A DNA stretch of 64,000 bases from Uranotaenia lowii (taxonomy: Eukaryota > Arthropoda > Insecta > Diptera > Culicidae). Positions 45,672-58,473 of this stretch are shown piece by piece. The notes under the pieces are model-generated. The model was given only the letters and a program-made list of their open reading frames with translations, searched no databases and was not told the DNA's origin. The stretch's first letter is position 1; every line of letters begins with the position of its first letter. Both the position numbers and the translations under genes were made by a program. The stretch lies in the NCBI RefSeq assembly GCF_029784155.1, contig NC_073691.1, positions 64,672,839 to 64,736,838 of the forward strand, written 5' to 3'.

Positions 45672-46680
45672 CTATTCCAACTCCGCATACCGTAAGCGGG
45701 TGGCTACTTTGGCTGACCCGGTACATGCCTGCTCAATTCCGACTTTCGCCTTTCTCCGATCATCGACCATCCTCCAAGTTTCATCCGACATCCATTCACT
45801 CCTTCTTCCACAAACTTTACCGAGAGTACCATGGCTCGTCGTGATAAAGGCATTCTTGATTCCACACCACTGTTCGTCGACTGTTCCGTCTGTCGGCAGC
45901 TCCGAGGCTCGGGATTCTAGCTGTTCAACGTATGCCCTTTTCACCTCTGGATTCTCCAACCGGCGGACGTCATATCGACACCCGACTTTCTCCTCGCGCC
46001 GTTGGACACGCGCAACTCTCAGTCGTATCTCGTCAAGGACGAGGTGATGGTCAGATGCAATGTCTGCGCTTCGTTTGTTGCGGACATCAAGAAGGCTCCT
46101 TCTCCATTTTCGGCTGATGCAGATGTGGTCAATTTGATTTTCTGTTCGGCCATCTCGGGATACCCAAGTGACCTTATGTGCTGGTCGATGGGGGAAGAGC
46201 GATCCACCGATCACCATGTTGTTGTTGCCACAAAATTCTACAAACAGCTCTCCGTTTTCGCTCATCTGTCCTAGGCCATGGCGCCCCATGATGCGCTCAA
46301 GGTCCTGATTGTCGGAGCCCATCTTTTGGTTGAAGTCGCCCAAATGGATTTGAATGTCACCATTCGGAATTTTCTCTACCACGCTGTTCAGTTGACTGTA
46401 AAACTGCTCTTTCTCCTGCAAGTCGGCAACGTCAGTTGGCGCATAACACTGGACTATTGTAAGGTTTCTAACCCGTGTTCTGAATCTGGCTACGATTATT
46501 CTTTCGTTTATCGGTTCCCATCTAATGAGGGCCGCGTAGGCCTGCGGGCTCAACAGGAAACCAACTCCTCGTTCCCGAGTAGCGTGTTCTCCTCATATGC
46601 CAGAGTAAAGCAGGACTTGCCCGGATTGTGTCTTGTGTTCTCCAGTATTAGGCCAACGGACTTCGCTCAGTCCCAGAATT
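45672..46680 (-). pseudogene. LINE APE-type endonuclease region, broken
   Basis: Frames on the minus strand give LGLSEVRWPNTGEHK (catalytic Glu), then a stop after LLYSGI. A second frame (46553-45672) contains VQCYAPTDVADL, IHLGDFNQKMGSDN, NQIDHICISRKW and SADIASDHHLVL, the conserved blocks of apurinic endonuclease-like domains. The N-terminal GTWNV block found in the plus copy is deleted. The frame ends at 45672 with a further disruption before the RT. This nuclease would nick target DNA for reverse transcription. Confidence 0.85.
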
Positions 46681-47038
46681 TCAAGCTTGAGGCGGCTAGC
46701 TTCTCTAGCAAGTTGTTCCAGTTCCAGATGGGGCTGCCATCTTGGACTTAGCTGGCGGGAGCCGCATTTCATAAATTCAGCCGCTTGCTGCAAGACATAC
46801 GCTGTTTGAGCCGCCCCTGACCTGGAGAACAGACGCTCGGTTGTTGTTGCACGCCGCCCCTGACCTGGGGAACAGACGCGTGCGGCCACCTTCACAGTCT
46901 GCATGCGACCAAAGCATCCACCGGGGTTGGGTACCCGATCTCCGCTTAGGTTACTCGCATCCCAGCCGGCACCACGGGGAGGTAGAGATAGGAGTTGTGA
47001 ATAAGAGGTGATATGACCACTATGGGGTCTTGACCAAC

Positions 47039-48993
47039 AGCCAATTCTTTTTTAGATCGAAAATCACATTGACCAAGGCTTCGAAAAATAGGTCCAGCTA
47101 CAGATTTCTCACGTTTTTAAGCTTCTTTAAGACCAAGCCCACCGGACGTTGCTGTTTCGGTCGGTACTTTAGATGTTTTGATTGGTTGCGTTTTTATCTT
47201 CTTACTGATTTTCGCACCCATTGTTGCCATCCAGGTTGATATTTGTGTTTGTTTATTTTCTGATAGCGACGACTGGCTGCGTTGCTACCGGGTTGTTACA
47301 TAAACGCATCCTGTAACAACCTACTGCTCGAATGCTATTTCTCGAATCAAGTTAGCGACTGTTGGTGCGATGATGGGTTGATAGATATGTTGCTGAATGT
47401 ACTCGATTCGAGGTTTAGCAACCATTGGTGGGCCTGGTCTAAGCTGTTATTTTTGGCAACTGCGGGTAAAACAGTTTTCAGTAACAAGGATTGATAAAAT
47501 AGCTTATTTTTAATCATTTAGCAAGAAAAAAAAAATGTAAAACCAACTATTCGATGCGGTCTTTTGACTATTTTAATAAACCCCGTCTGAAGGTGGAGTT
47601 GGGCACTAGAGGTTTAAAAAAACTTGTAGTGTTTAATACTCTCGGCATTATCGCTTTTACGCTATTTACGCTTACGTTGGGTCTGTCGAAAATATACACA
47701 AGTGACCGTTTTACCCTGTCGTGCGAAATAAACTTGTTTTAAAAGTCATTTTTGAATTACCTCAACTGGCAAATTTATGAACAAACCGAAGAAACCAGAA
47801 ATGTCCATTGAGATTCAACCTTTGACTGTTCCCGTCTGACCCGACTTTTTTCTACCATGTATTTCAATGGATAATCACTTTATCAATCTCAGTTGTCACC
47901 GAGCTCAAGGCAGCAGATTAACCTAACCTTCCTATCATTACCCTTACAACACATAATAATCAACGATTTCCGGTATAACAGCTTTCGGCCAAATGACCAA
48001 GCACCTTTTTCCGAGACTAGGTATGTACCACCATCAGCTGAAGGCTTGCAGACATGATGGTTCGAAAGGCTTTCAGCTCCAAGCCACTTTGAATTTCACC
48101 GATTGGCGACTACCACGATGTGTCAGCCAGCCAGCAGCAGTTGCTAAAGGACGGCAGTTGGGTACAAATTCTCTGTTACTAATCGAGAAAATGGACTTTT
48201 CTGCAGCCTTAGTGAATGATTCAAATTGTTATGCATGCGTGTGCTAGGGTAAGGTGGCGTAAACAAGATGCAATCTAGGGTTCTTTCAAGTAGGTATGTT
48301 GGAAATAATTTAGTTAGCTTTGGATTGACTCATTCTATATGAGATTGCTTTCATAACAATGTAGTCTACTGAAGCTTGAGTCAACCGTTATTTTGTTATT
48401 TTTAGGTTGAGTTGAAATTTTGCATGAGTCAATGAATCAACTCGCAAGTTTGATAAAACTTTAAGAAAATATTGGTTTCAGTATTAAGGTTGAATTATTA
48501 AATTATGTTGATATTTTGATATGGAGGTAAATAACATGGACTAAAAAAAGCTACTACTGGAATCATGCTGTTTAATGGTCGACCTTGTTATAACTATTTT
48601 TTATCAGTTCTGTTGATTCCCACAACTGGTGGCATCTAGCAAACTGATTCAAGTTTCGAGGCAGATCAAACCAACTTCTAATTGCAACTTTCCGCCAAAT
48701 GGTAATTTATCAAATCCTTAACACGACACATGTTGAACGCAGTAATATGTATCGATCGGTGGTGTAAAAACAAAATTTCAGGTTTTTATTGATTGGCAAA
48801 CCAGTGCTAACACATGTCTTAATTTATCAATGCATTTAAAGACAGGAAACTTCTGACCTCATTACATCTTGCAATCTTACTCACTTAAATTAAAAAGTGA
48901 TGAAACAAATCTAACGCCAAAAGAATAAATTCGTAATTTCAGGACGTAAAACGCAGTTTAAGGCAGGAACATTATGGAATAAGGTTTAGATTA
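47039..48993. other. Non-coding stretch, no recognised feature
   Basis: About 2 kb, less A/T-rich between 47080 and 47480. The 84-codon frame at 47993-48247 and others have no recognisable motif. It may be unique host DNA. Confidence 0.35.
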
Positions 48994-49160
48994 AGGTAGC
49001 CAGTATTTTTTCATCACCTATCCGGCCTGGCCATTTCGGTCATTTTTAAATAAAAACCTGGCAAAATGCGGGAATTTGATTTCAAAATTGACGACCAAAA
49101 TTCAGGGCAGTATCTGTGCAAATTTTGTCAAAACCCAGAAATTACTCATCAAAAAACAAG
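48994..49160 (+). repeat. Dispersed repeat with A-run, copy 2
   Basis: GGTAGCCAG..., AAAACCTGGCAAAATGCGGG, GCAAATTTTGTCAAAACCCAG and a short A-rich end match 42050-42205. Confidence 0.5.
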
Positions 49161-49359
49161 ATAAAAAATAGAAAAACTTTTTTTTCCGTATAAATTCATC
49201 GACAGGTTTTAAATTATATATGAGACTTCCAAAAAAACTTTTCATGATTATTTTTATAAAACTTGTTCGAAAATTTTCGTTTGGGAGGCTTCATTAAACA
49301 AATTTTACTTAACAATTTGTTTTTTTTTCCAAATGAAGTGAATAAATCCGGACAAGATA

Positions 49360-50010
49360 AAGGGTCGGCCATATGAGTTGATTAATGTTTTTGCGATATT
49401 GACGTTATTCTACATTGGATTCAGTAGAAAATTCTCACAAAGGACGCTCTCTTGCTTTCAGGTTTCGAATTTTTGGGTAAGGGGTCAACAAAAAGGGTTA
49501 TCCATATGATCTGTTCACTGTTTTCACGATATTGGTTTGATTATGCATAGGATTGTATAAAAACTGGCACATGGGAAATTGGCAAAGATAATTGATTTTA
49601 GGTGTCCAGTTTTGGATCGTGATCCAAAAAAGGAGTCGTCCATGTTAGTTGTTCACTATTTTCACAATATTTCCGCGATTATGGTTCGGATTGGAATGAA
49701 ATCTGCAGATGGGGGTTATGAGATATGAGCAATATATTATAGGGAGCAAGGTCCAGATCACGGGTCGGCAAAAGAGGTTGTCTATATTAACTGTTCACTG
49801 TTTTCAGGTTACTGACGTTATTATACATATTATTCGAATAGAAAACCATGCACAAGGAAGTTTTTGGAGACGTAAAGTTGGTTTCAATTATCCAATTTCG
49901 GGCCATACGACGGTAAAAGAGGTCGTTCAGTGTTTTATGCTATAATTTTGGGGAAGGCAGTCAATTGATACTTGGCATCCAATTTTAGTGTGAAGATCAA
50001 AAAGGAGTCG
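49360..50010. repeat. Degenerate tandem repeat, about 140-bp period
   Basis: TGTTCACTGTTTTCACGATATT-like words recur near 49375 (diverged), 49510, 49650 and 49790. Each is followed by a TTAT...ATTG/CGGATTG block and preceded by AAAAG(A)GGTTGTC/GAGTCGTCCAT-like text. About four to five old copies. Open frames inside are short. Confidence 0.65.
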
Positions 50011-50982
50011 CGCATATAAACAAATAAGCCTATGATAATTTTGTATCCAGGCAGTTACAAACGTGTGTATTTTAAATCTATTCATTTGATCGAAAAACTA
50101 TCTATGAAGGAAATAAAGGTGTTAATATGACATTTAATGTAAAAATATAAAAACAAAAGGTTTATCAATGATTTCAAAAAATATTCTAACTTTTTCATAA
50201 AATCTCTTTACTATCTTTGCACACTTTTTCAGTCATGTATTGTTCTATTATTTTTACCATAGAAGCAAAACATTCGCAAAATCATGATATTGTACACAAA
50301 TTCACCTGGAAAACCCAATTGGAATCTTTTTGAAACCTTTTCATGAGTAGGCATCTCGAAGAATATGACCTCTTAAATTCGGTTTTAACGTAGATTTCAT
50401 TGTCTATCAGAACTCATCTGTCACATTGTGTAAAAAACGGAGTTGCACAGATTTAGATCCATGGAACTGCTCATTATTAGTTATTTACTCGGTGTCTACT
50501 AGTCAGGCAACACTTTTTGCTAGCCGGAAACGGATTTACTGCATAGTTAAGCGGTCTACTTTTAGTTATTCTCAATAGCTATAGTCATATCACCTCTTAT
50601 TCACAACTCCTATCTCTACCTCCCCGCGGTGCCGGCTGGGATGCGAGTAACCTAAGCGGAGATCGGGTACCCAACCCCGGTGGATGCTTTGGTCGCATGC
50701 AGACTGAGAAGGTGGCCGCACGCGTCTGTTCCCCAGGTCACGGGCGGCGTGCAACAACAACCGAGCGTCTGTTCTCCAGGTCAGGGGCGGCTCAAACAGC
50801 GTCTGTCTTGCAGCAAGCGGCTGAATTTATGAAATGCGGCTCCCGCCAGCTAAGTCCAGGATGGCAGCCCCATCGCGAGATAGGGACTTTAGGCTAACAA
50901 CCTACTGCTCCCGATAACTTTTATTGTTACAGAAACTGAGAGAAGAAATAACCGAATTGGAACTTTGGCAACGACTTTTAGC

Positions 50983-51543
50983 ATGAAAACACGGACTAGA
51001 ATTGGAACTTGGAATGTTTTGACCCTTGCCCAGCCAGGAAAGCTGGCTCAACTTGCTAGAGAAGCTAGCCGCCTCAAGCTAGAGATATTGGGACTGAGCG
51101 AAGTCCGTTGGCCTAACACTGGAGAACACAAGACACAGTCCGGGCAAGTACTGCTTTACTCTGGCATACGAGGAGAACATGCTACTCGGGAACGAGGAGT
51201 TGGTTTCCTGTTAAGCCCGCAGGCCCATGCGGCCCTCATAAGATGGGAACCGATAAACGAAAGAATAATCGTAGCCAGATTCAGAACACGGGTTAGAAAC
51301 CTTACAATGGTCCAGTGTTATGCGCCAACTGACGTTGCCGATTTGCAGGAGAAAGAGCAGTTTTACAGTCAATTGAACAGCGTGGTTGAGAGAATTCCGA
51401 AGGGTGACATTCAAATCCATTTGGGCGACTTCAACGCAAAGATTGGCTCCGATAATCATGACTTTGAGCGCATCATGGGGCGCCATGGCCTAGGACAGAT
51501 GAGCGAAAACGGAGAGCTGTTTGTGGCAACAACAACATGGTGA
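50983..51543 (+). pseudogene. LINE endonuclease, N-terminal part (plus copy)
   Basis: From ATG at 50983 the frame reads RIGTWNVLTLAQPGKL, LGLSEVRWPNTGEHK, VQCYAPTD and IHLGDFNAKIGSDN, the first blocks of the APE nuclease with its Asn, Glu and Asp residues. It stops at 51541-51543. Comparison with the minus copy shows that about 11 bases are missing just before GGCAACAACAACATGG, which shifts the frame. The domain continues in the next frame from 51537. Confidence 0.88.
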
Positions 51544-52664
51544 TCGGTGGATCGCTCTTCCCCCATCGACCAGCACATAAGGTCACTTGGGTATCCCGAG
51601 ATGGCCGAACAGAAAATCAAATTGACCACATCTGCATCAGTCGAAAATGGAGAAGGAGCCTTCTTGATGTCCGCAACAAACGAAGCGCAGACATTGCATC
51701 TGACCATCACCTCGTCCTTGGCGAGATACGACTGAGAGTTGCGCGTGTCCAACGGCGCGAGGAGAAAGTCGGGTGTCGATACGACGTCCGCCGGTTGGAG
51801 AATCCAGAGGTGAAAAGGGCATACGTTGAACAGCTGGAATCCCGAGCCTCGGAGCTGCCGACAGACGGAACAGTCGAAGAACAGTGGTGTGGAATCAAGA
51901 ATGCCTTTATCACGACGAGCCATGGTACTCTCGGTAAAGTTTGTGGAAGACGAAGTGAATGGATGTCGGATGAAACCTGGAGGATGATCGATGATCGAAG
52001 AAAGGCGAAAGTCGGAATTGAGCAGGCATGTACCGGGTCAGCCAAAGCAGCCGCCCGCTTACGATATGCGGAGCTGGAAAAGGCAGTTAAACGAGCTTGT
52101 AGACGAGACAAGAGAGCCTGGACAAACTCCCTAGCCGAAGAGGGAGAAAGAGCCGCCGCCATTGGAGATATCCGATTATTATATGATATTTCTCGCCGCC
52201 TTAGTGGTGCAAGGACTAATGCAAGAATGCCGCTGAAAAACAGAGCAGATCAGCTGCTGACAGATCGAACAGATCAGCTCAAGCGTTGGACTGAGCATTT
52301 TGATCAACTTTTTCGAGTTACAAATAGCGATGGCCAACAGAACCCGCAGCTCGAGGCGCCCACAGTAAGTCGCATAAATGGCGTCAACTCGGAAGCGCCC
52401 TCGCTGGCTGAAATAGAAGCGGCAATCAAGGACATGAAATCCAACAAAGCACCTGGAATCGATTGCATTCCTGCTGAAATGCTCAAAGCCGACCCTGCCT
52501 TGTCAGCACAAATGTTGCACCGTCTTTTCGCTGACATTTGGGATACTGCAACATTCCCGGCCGACTGGATGCAGGGTATCCTCGTAAAGGTCCCAAAGAA
52601 AGGAGACCTAACAGAGTGCGGTAACTGGCGTGGCATAACTTTGATCTGTACAACCCTCAAAGTA
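51537..52664 (+). pseudogene. LINE endonuclease end, linker and RT start (plus copy)
   Basis: The frame resumes with MVIGGSLFPHRPAHK, NQIDHICISRKW and the SDHHLVL block. A long charged linker follows (RRSEWMSDETWRMIDD, NSLAEEGERAA), then the RT approach (APGIDCIPAEMLK, DLTECGNWRGITL). It runs into the inserted TIR element after TTLKV. Confidence 0.88.
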
Positions 52665-55600
52665 CCGTAAACTGGGGGAACTTTGATCAGCGGGGTAACT
52701 TTGATCAACATGAAATTTTTGCAGATAATCATCATTAACTAAGTATAAAGTTAAAATATCTGAAAACTGTTTACTACGTTTGAAAGCCTGTAAATTGAGT
52801 TACAAATAAGCCAAATTTGGTTTTTATTAGGAGACTAGCAGACCCGGTAAACTTCGTCTTACCATGTTCAATTTGGCGTCCATTTTCTATTTTTCCTAGT
52901 TTTCTTTACATTTCCCTTCTTTCCCTTTACTCGAATCGTCCCGCTCAATTCTATCAAAATTAAACCAAAGAATTTAAACTCAACGGGTCTTTTAAAATCC
53001 AATTTTTGTAACTTGTTTAATAAATAACTGTATGTTGATAATATGTGCTTTTCATTTGCTATATTCCATGCAGTAAATTTATTCCGTTTTGTTAGATTGT
53101 TTTTAATATCGGGATAATTTTTGGAGTATTTGCCGAATATTTTGCTAACGCAGTGCTTTCAGCTCCCAATTAGCTTTGGATGGTGTATTTTTTAGAGCTG
53201 AAGAAATAAAAAAAACATCAGAAAAAAAATTTTTACTAACCATTTTCAAACAGCTTTTTATTCACCATCCTCATCCTTCGAAGCAGTTTGAATATAAATC
53301 CATATTTTCACCAAAATCATTTCCAAAAAGATTCGCCTGATACTTTAGTTATAGACTTTACACATTTCAACTTAAAGTGTTCCCAAACAGCACTTGTCAT
53401 GGCATTAAATCTGGCGATTTTGCGTATTGCAAATTCCTTTCTTTTTATTCAAGCAAAAAATGCAAATTAATTCCTTTTAATTCCTTTGAACTTTGAACAA
53501 AGAAACGATTGGTTTTGAAAAGAGGAAAACATATGTTTAGATATATTCACCCATTATTTTAAAGATTTTAATTGAAGCAGTTCTGATTTCAAAATTTCCT
53601 GAACATTGTTGGTGGTGATCTGCGATTTCATTTAGGGTTACGTTATATTTTTAAGATTTAATAACATTCAATTGAAAAGCAGATTTTTTTTAATTTAATA
53701 GATCGAAAAGAAATAATCTGTTCAGGCTTCGATGGTTTCATGAGTTCATTTTGATTTCTGGAAATTATCATAAAAACAAAACCTTAATAAAAATTATGTG
53801 TCTTTTTTACTGTAAATCTCAATTTTCAAAAATGATACACCGGTTAAATCCTAAAGAATATCACCACAGTTAAAAAAAAATTTAGTTATGTTGACAAAAA
53901 TAAATATCGAAGTATACATTTGTCCCATTTATTGGGGCAAGTGAAAACACATAGGTCTTTTTACAGATGCGTCAGTGAAAAGACTTTAAAATTAATTTAA
54001 TACTTGTTCTTGTTTGTCTGTTTTATCAACTTTCATTGCTATATCCTGAGTTTTTCTCCAGAATAAATTAATGCTTGGTACTTCAATTTCACTGAATGCT
54101 GTTCAACCAAAAGACCTTGATTTAAAAAAAACCTTTATAATAATATTTATGATCCGCTTCAGATTCAACACTCGGGATATCCTTTCTGGCCATTCTGGAG
54201 ATAAAATTCTTAAATTGTAGATGTTTCATAGCTAAATGGCGCGTTTTCACTTATTCCGACTAAGAAATTCCAGGAATTAATATTATTTTTAACAATTTCA
54301 GGTCATATTAACAGTTCATCAAAAATATCTGCTGCCCTTGGAATATCAATCACAAAAAAACTTTTCAACAAAAAAAAGAATCAAAAGTCTCTTCTAAATA
54401 TATAGCCAAAATAGGTAAATACAAAAACACACTTTTCATGTTACGTTTGTACTTGAATTGTGTGTAAACAAACAGTTAACGTGTAAACAGTTTTTTTTAA
54501 TGAATAATTTAAAAAAAAGAGTTAAGTTTATTTAATCAATTTTTTTTTCGGGCCCAACAATGATTTAGATGAAAAAATAATGTATACATTTTTTGTAAAA
54601 GTTGATAGTACGAAATTGAATGTAAAGCTTCCCAATTTCTTATTTTCAAACGTCCGCAAAGTGTCATAACATTATTTCATATTGATCTTTACCAAATTCA
54701 TATTTTTTGAACAACAATTTACTACTTAAATTAACACGAATTAAAAATGATTTTGATATTTGAAATTTTTTATATGGTTTTGATTCGATCAATAAAATAT
54801 CAATCCGTGTCACATCTAGGCGTTATATATTACCATGTGCTGTGTACAAATAAGAAAAAAAAAACACATCTAGGTTGCATATCGCCCCCACGTGCATAAG
54901 AAATATAGGTACTTGATTGAGAAATAGGCGCCTAATTTTTAAATGTTTTCCAGCGATCAATGAACAGTATGCTTTGGTTACTATTATCTTGCAACGACGT
55001 TTGCTAGCGACGCCTCGCCCATGAAGACGGAAAACAAACCCCTCGAAGAAAAGAAAATTTCTAAAAGTGGATGCCAGACTTTTCAATTTCAGATTTTGGC
55101 AAAACAAATATTATATGTTTTATCCGATCAGCAAAATGTCAACCTGAGTCACATTTAGGCGTCATTTATAACCATGTGCTGTAGAAATGAGCTAGGAATC
55201 AAGAAAAAAAAAATCACATCAAGGCATCATATCGCCACCACTTGCATTGAAAATATGCTTGGTTGAGAAATACGCGCCAAAATATTCTCACTGATCAGTA
55301 TGCTATGCCATGGTTACTATCTTCTAACGACGTCAGGTCGCGACGCCTCGACCTTGGAGACGAAAAACAAACCGCCCAAAGGAAAAAAAATCTCGAAAAA
55401 ATGGAAGCCATGACTTTCATTTCATTCAAAAAACTACAAATTTAATAATTAAAGACAATTGATGCCACTTTGTGTTGTTTTTATTCTATATAAACCGATT
55501 CGCATGGCTACAGAATATTCTAAAAATAATTTCATTCGAATCGTTTGGGTCATTTCGGAGGAGTAGTACTACAAACACCGTTACAAGAGAATTTTATATA

Positions 55601-56351
55601 ATAGATTTTAAATACTACTTAAAATATAATGTTAATATCTTAAACAAACTGGTTTTTTGAAGGCTTACAAACAAACATATCTCCTGATTAAATTTGAGCA
55701 TTTAGGAGCAAATGGGTTGTTTAATGTGAAAGTTCAACTTTTTTGCTTGATTTACGTTAAGTTTAAGTGTTATTTTTATGGTCATTTGATGATAATTTTT
55801 GGATATCGAAAAAAAACGGTAATTTTCCATGAAAAAGCCCGTTTAGAAAAAATGGCTAAAACCCTATGAAATGGTTGAGGACTTAGAGAATTGCACGAAG
55901 GTAAAATTTTATTTGTTTTTGAAGCCAAAAAAAATTGAGAAATGTTAATAATTTTTGCCCCTAAACGTATGCAGCAACGTTGTCCATCTTACGAATATAT
56001 TAGTTTTTGGAAGAAATCGTTGAAAAGTTCAATTGAGTTCAAACAAAAAATTACTGTTATCGATGTTTTGAGCCTCCTGTGCATAATGGCTACAAATCAA
56101 TACATTTCAAGATGTTGAGATACGTAAAAATTAGACTGATCAAAGTTACCCCGAAACTCGAAATCTGGTTTTGTAACAAACATTTATTTATAACCACCAA
56201 TGTCGTTTGAATTTGCTGCAATCAATGATCATGTTTAATACTCCTCACCTCAGTAAGGGTTTTAAAGCTTTTAGATATTACGAAAAAGCAACCCCTTCCA
56301 AAATATTCAAAAAAGAATGAAAAAAGTGATCAAAGTTCCCCCAGTTTACGG
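52665..56351. mobile_element. Family-C TIR element, 3687 bp, inserted in the LINE
   Basis: CCGTAAACTGGGGGAACTTT... (52665-52689) is repeated exactly in reverse complement at 56327-56351, a 25-bp TIR. Each end is flanked by TA. The minus LINE copy shows the empty site with a single TA, which proves a TA duplication. A second inward pair, GGGGTAACTTTGATCA at 52692-52707 and its complement at 56137-56152, gives subterminal repeats. No transposase is encoded; the longest frames are under 100 codons. A GCAGACCCGGTAAACTTCG word near 52839 looks like part of another dispersed insect repeat. Tc1/mariner-like mobilisation is inferred from the TA target only. Confidence 0.92.
54790..55440. repeat. Tandem duplication, about 340 bp, inside the family-C element
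   Basis: TCACATCTAGGCG at 54809 and TCACATTTAGGCG at 55149 start two collinear blocks that share ACCATGTGCTGT, CATATCGCC, GAGAAATA-GCGCC, CAGTATGCT, GCGACGCCTCG and GACGGAAAACAAACC-like words. The copies have diverged by many substitutions. Confidence 0.7.
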
Positions 56352-57625
56352 TACTCTGCAAAGTGATCCTGAACAGGATCCAGGAGAAAATCGACGCTAC
56401 ACTCCGACGGCAACAAGCTGGCTTTCGATCCGGACGATCATGTGTGGACCACATCACAACGCTACGAATAATACTGGAACAAATCAACGAATTCCAGGAC
56501 TCTCTTCTGCTGGTGTTCGTTGATTTCGAAAAAGCATTCGACCGACTGAACCACGAAAACATCTGGGCTGCTCTTAGACGACGAGGGTTCCCAGAGAAAC
56601 TAGTCCATCTCATCGAAGCACAGTACGAGGCATTTTCGTGCAAGGTCTTGCACGAAGGTGTCTTGTCCGAACCAATCCCGGTAACTGCTGGAGTGAGACA
56701 AGGATGTATTTTGTCACCGCTGCTTTTTCTCATCGTAATGGATGAGATCTTGACTGGATCGATTGACTGTAGACCAAACCGAGGATTGCCGTGGAATCCT
56801 TCAACCATGGAGCAACTGAACGACCTTGACCTGGCAGACGATATTGTTTTGCTCGCCCAAACACAACAAGACATGCAGAGCAAACTCGACGACCTCACCG
56901 AAAGCTCCAAGGCAGCAGGTCTCAAAATCAATGTCGGAAAGACCAAGTCGATGGAAATCAATACAGAAAATCGTTCCAATTTCGTGGTAGCTGGACAACA
57001 GGTTGAGACAGTGGAGTGCTTCCAGTATCTTGGTAGCCAGATTACGCCTGATGGTGGTACCAAGAAGGACATCGAAACCCGGATCAGAAAAGCCCGATTT
57101 GCGTTTGCGAGTCTCCGAAACATTTGGCGGTCACGCCAGATCTCTCTACGAACTAAGATCCGAATCTTCAACTCAAATGTCAAATCCGTATTGCTGTACG
57201 GGTGTGAAACTTGGTGCACATATGCGGTGACGACGCGAAAACTGCAAGTTTTTGTGAATCGCTGCCTGCGGAACATCATCCGCGCTTGGTGGCCTGGCAA
57301 CTGGATCTCAAACGTTGAACTTCATCGCCGGTGTCATCAAAAGGCGCTAGAAATCGAGATTCGGGAACGTAAGTGGAGATGGATTGGGCACACGCTGCGA
57401 AGAGATGATAACGAGATTTGCAGAGAGGCGCTTGACTGGAATCCAGATGGGCATCAAAGAAGAGGCAGGCCCAAAAGCTCGTGGCGGCGAAGTCTAGCCG
57501 CTGAAATCCGCACAGTTGACGAGAACCTCGGCTGGCAGCAAGTGAAGACGCTGGCTCCGGATCGCCAGCAGTGGAGATCTTTTATCTCAGCCCTATGCGC
57601 CGGTCAATCGGCGCTGGACCCTTAG
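56352..57625 (+). pseudogene. LINE reverse transcriptase, main part (plus copy)
   Basis: After the insertion the frame continues with VLCKVILNRIQEK and AGFRSGRSCVDHITT. FVDFEKAFDRLNHE, GVRQGCILSPLLF and catalytic LADDIVLL follow, then FQYLGSQITPDGG, WRSRQISLRTKIRIFN and SVLLYGCETWCTYAV. The C-terminal part has RRKCH-like Cys/His residues and [17 protein letters not shown], ending at TAG 57623-57625. About 420 residues are open with no stop, so only the inserted element and the upstream frameshift disable this copy. Confidence 0.9.
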
Positions 57626-57649
57626 GTTAGGTAGGTAATAGCTATAGTC

Positions 57650-58473
57650 TTTTAATCCATATTTGAGATCAAGAGTCCCACTCCGATGCTTAGTTTGAAC
57701 TTCGTGAGCATCCTAAAGTGGCTCCTTATATTTCTTAACCATTTAAGCCAAAAAAAAATAGAAAAAATCAACAGTTAATGAGTTCTCAAGTCGACAATGA
57801 TGAATTTCCTAGGTGATTGTGCAAACTTATTTTTAACATGTCTTTTTGCATCGTAAATATCTCAAATACACGTTAACTTAAAAATCTATCAAAAATAGGC
57901 AAGATAGTCCTTTTCATAACCAACACAACGCTACTAAAGTTTTGCACATCCGAGCTCTATTAACGTAGCTATCACCGAAATAAAGTGCCCGGATACTAAA
58001 TGATCATAGCCTTAGTACATGTTTCTGTAATAATGTCGTGATTTTGCAATCGATTGAGAAGAAAACTCTCTCTAATAAATTTTATTAACAAGCCAATCAA
58101 CCTCTTGATTTGAATTTCAAGTTGAAGGACAAGTAAAAGTGGCGACATCAAACACCGTTGAATGTTTTCCCAATATTGTAACAAAAATAAAAATAAAAAG
58201 ACTGGCATAATGATTTGGTTTATGAATGAAGACTGAAGTTCCTTGAGGTGACGTATTACTTTCGATTTGAAAATGTTGCGGTTGTAAGCGTTTTGACAAC
58301 TTCTGGAAGACAGGCCCAATGTAAGAAATTATGCGTTGACCAAAAGATGTTGAACAACTGCTTCGAAGCAAATGATGTGATTGACGAGTATGGCGAGAAC
58401 GAGTTACAAAAAAAAAACGGACACAAACACATACAGGATCTCAATGAAACATGATGTTTCCTCGAAGAGATTC
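57650..58473. other. Non-coding stretch, no recognised feature
   Basis: A/T-rich. Overlapping short frames on both strands near 58000-58450 carry no recognised motif. Confidence 0.4.

Larger units (their letters stand above)
43889..47027 (-). mobile_element. EN+RT non-LTR retrotransposon, near full length, dead copy
   Basis: The 11-bp sequence TCTTGACCAAC flanks the element (43878-43888 and 47028-47038), a clear target duplication. The 3' end (left) carries a short AAGT-type repeat on the minus strand (CTTACTTACTTACTT on plus). It shares its 5' leader (ATATCACCTCTTATTCACAAC) and its whole length with the plus-strand copy at 50587. At about 3.1 kb it matches the size of compact EN+RT LINEs of the RTE type. 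The coding region is broken (see the two pseudogene entries). Relative to the other copy it lacks about 150 bp covering the start of the endonuclease. Confidence 0.9.
50587..57636 (+). mobile_element. EN+RT non-LTR retrotransposon, complete but interrupted
   Basis: AATAGCTATAGTC is found at 50574-50586 and 57637-57649, a 13-bp target duplication that fixes both ends. The 3' end is GGTTAGGTAGGTAA. Without the 3687-bp insertion at 52665 the element is about 3.36 kb. The order is leader, APE endonuclease, RT and C-terminal domain, followed almost at once by the end. It is closely related to the minus-strand copy at 43889. Compact size and single EN-RT reading suggest the RTE/RTEX group; the exact clade is not certain. 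Confidence 0.92.

Noticed and set aside
52665..56351. A transposase gene inside the 3.7-kb TIR element
   Set aside because: No frame above about 100 codons and no DDE-like blocks were found on either strand.
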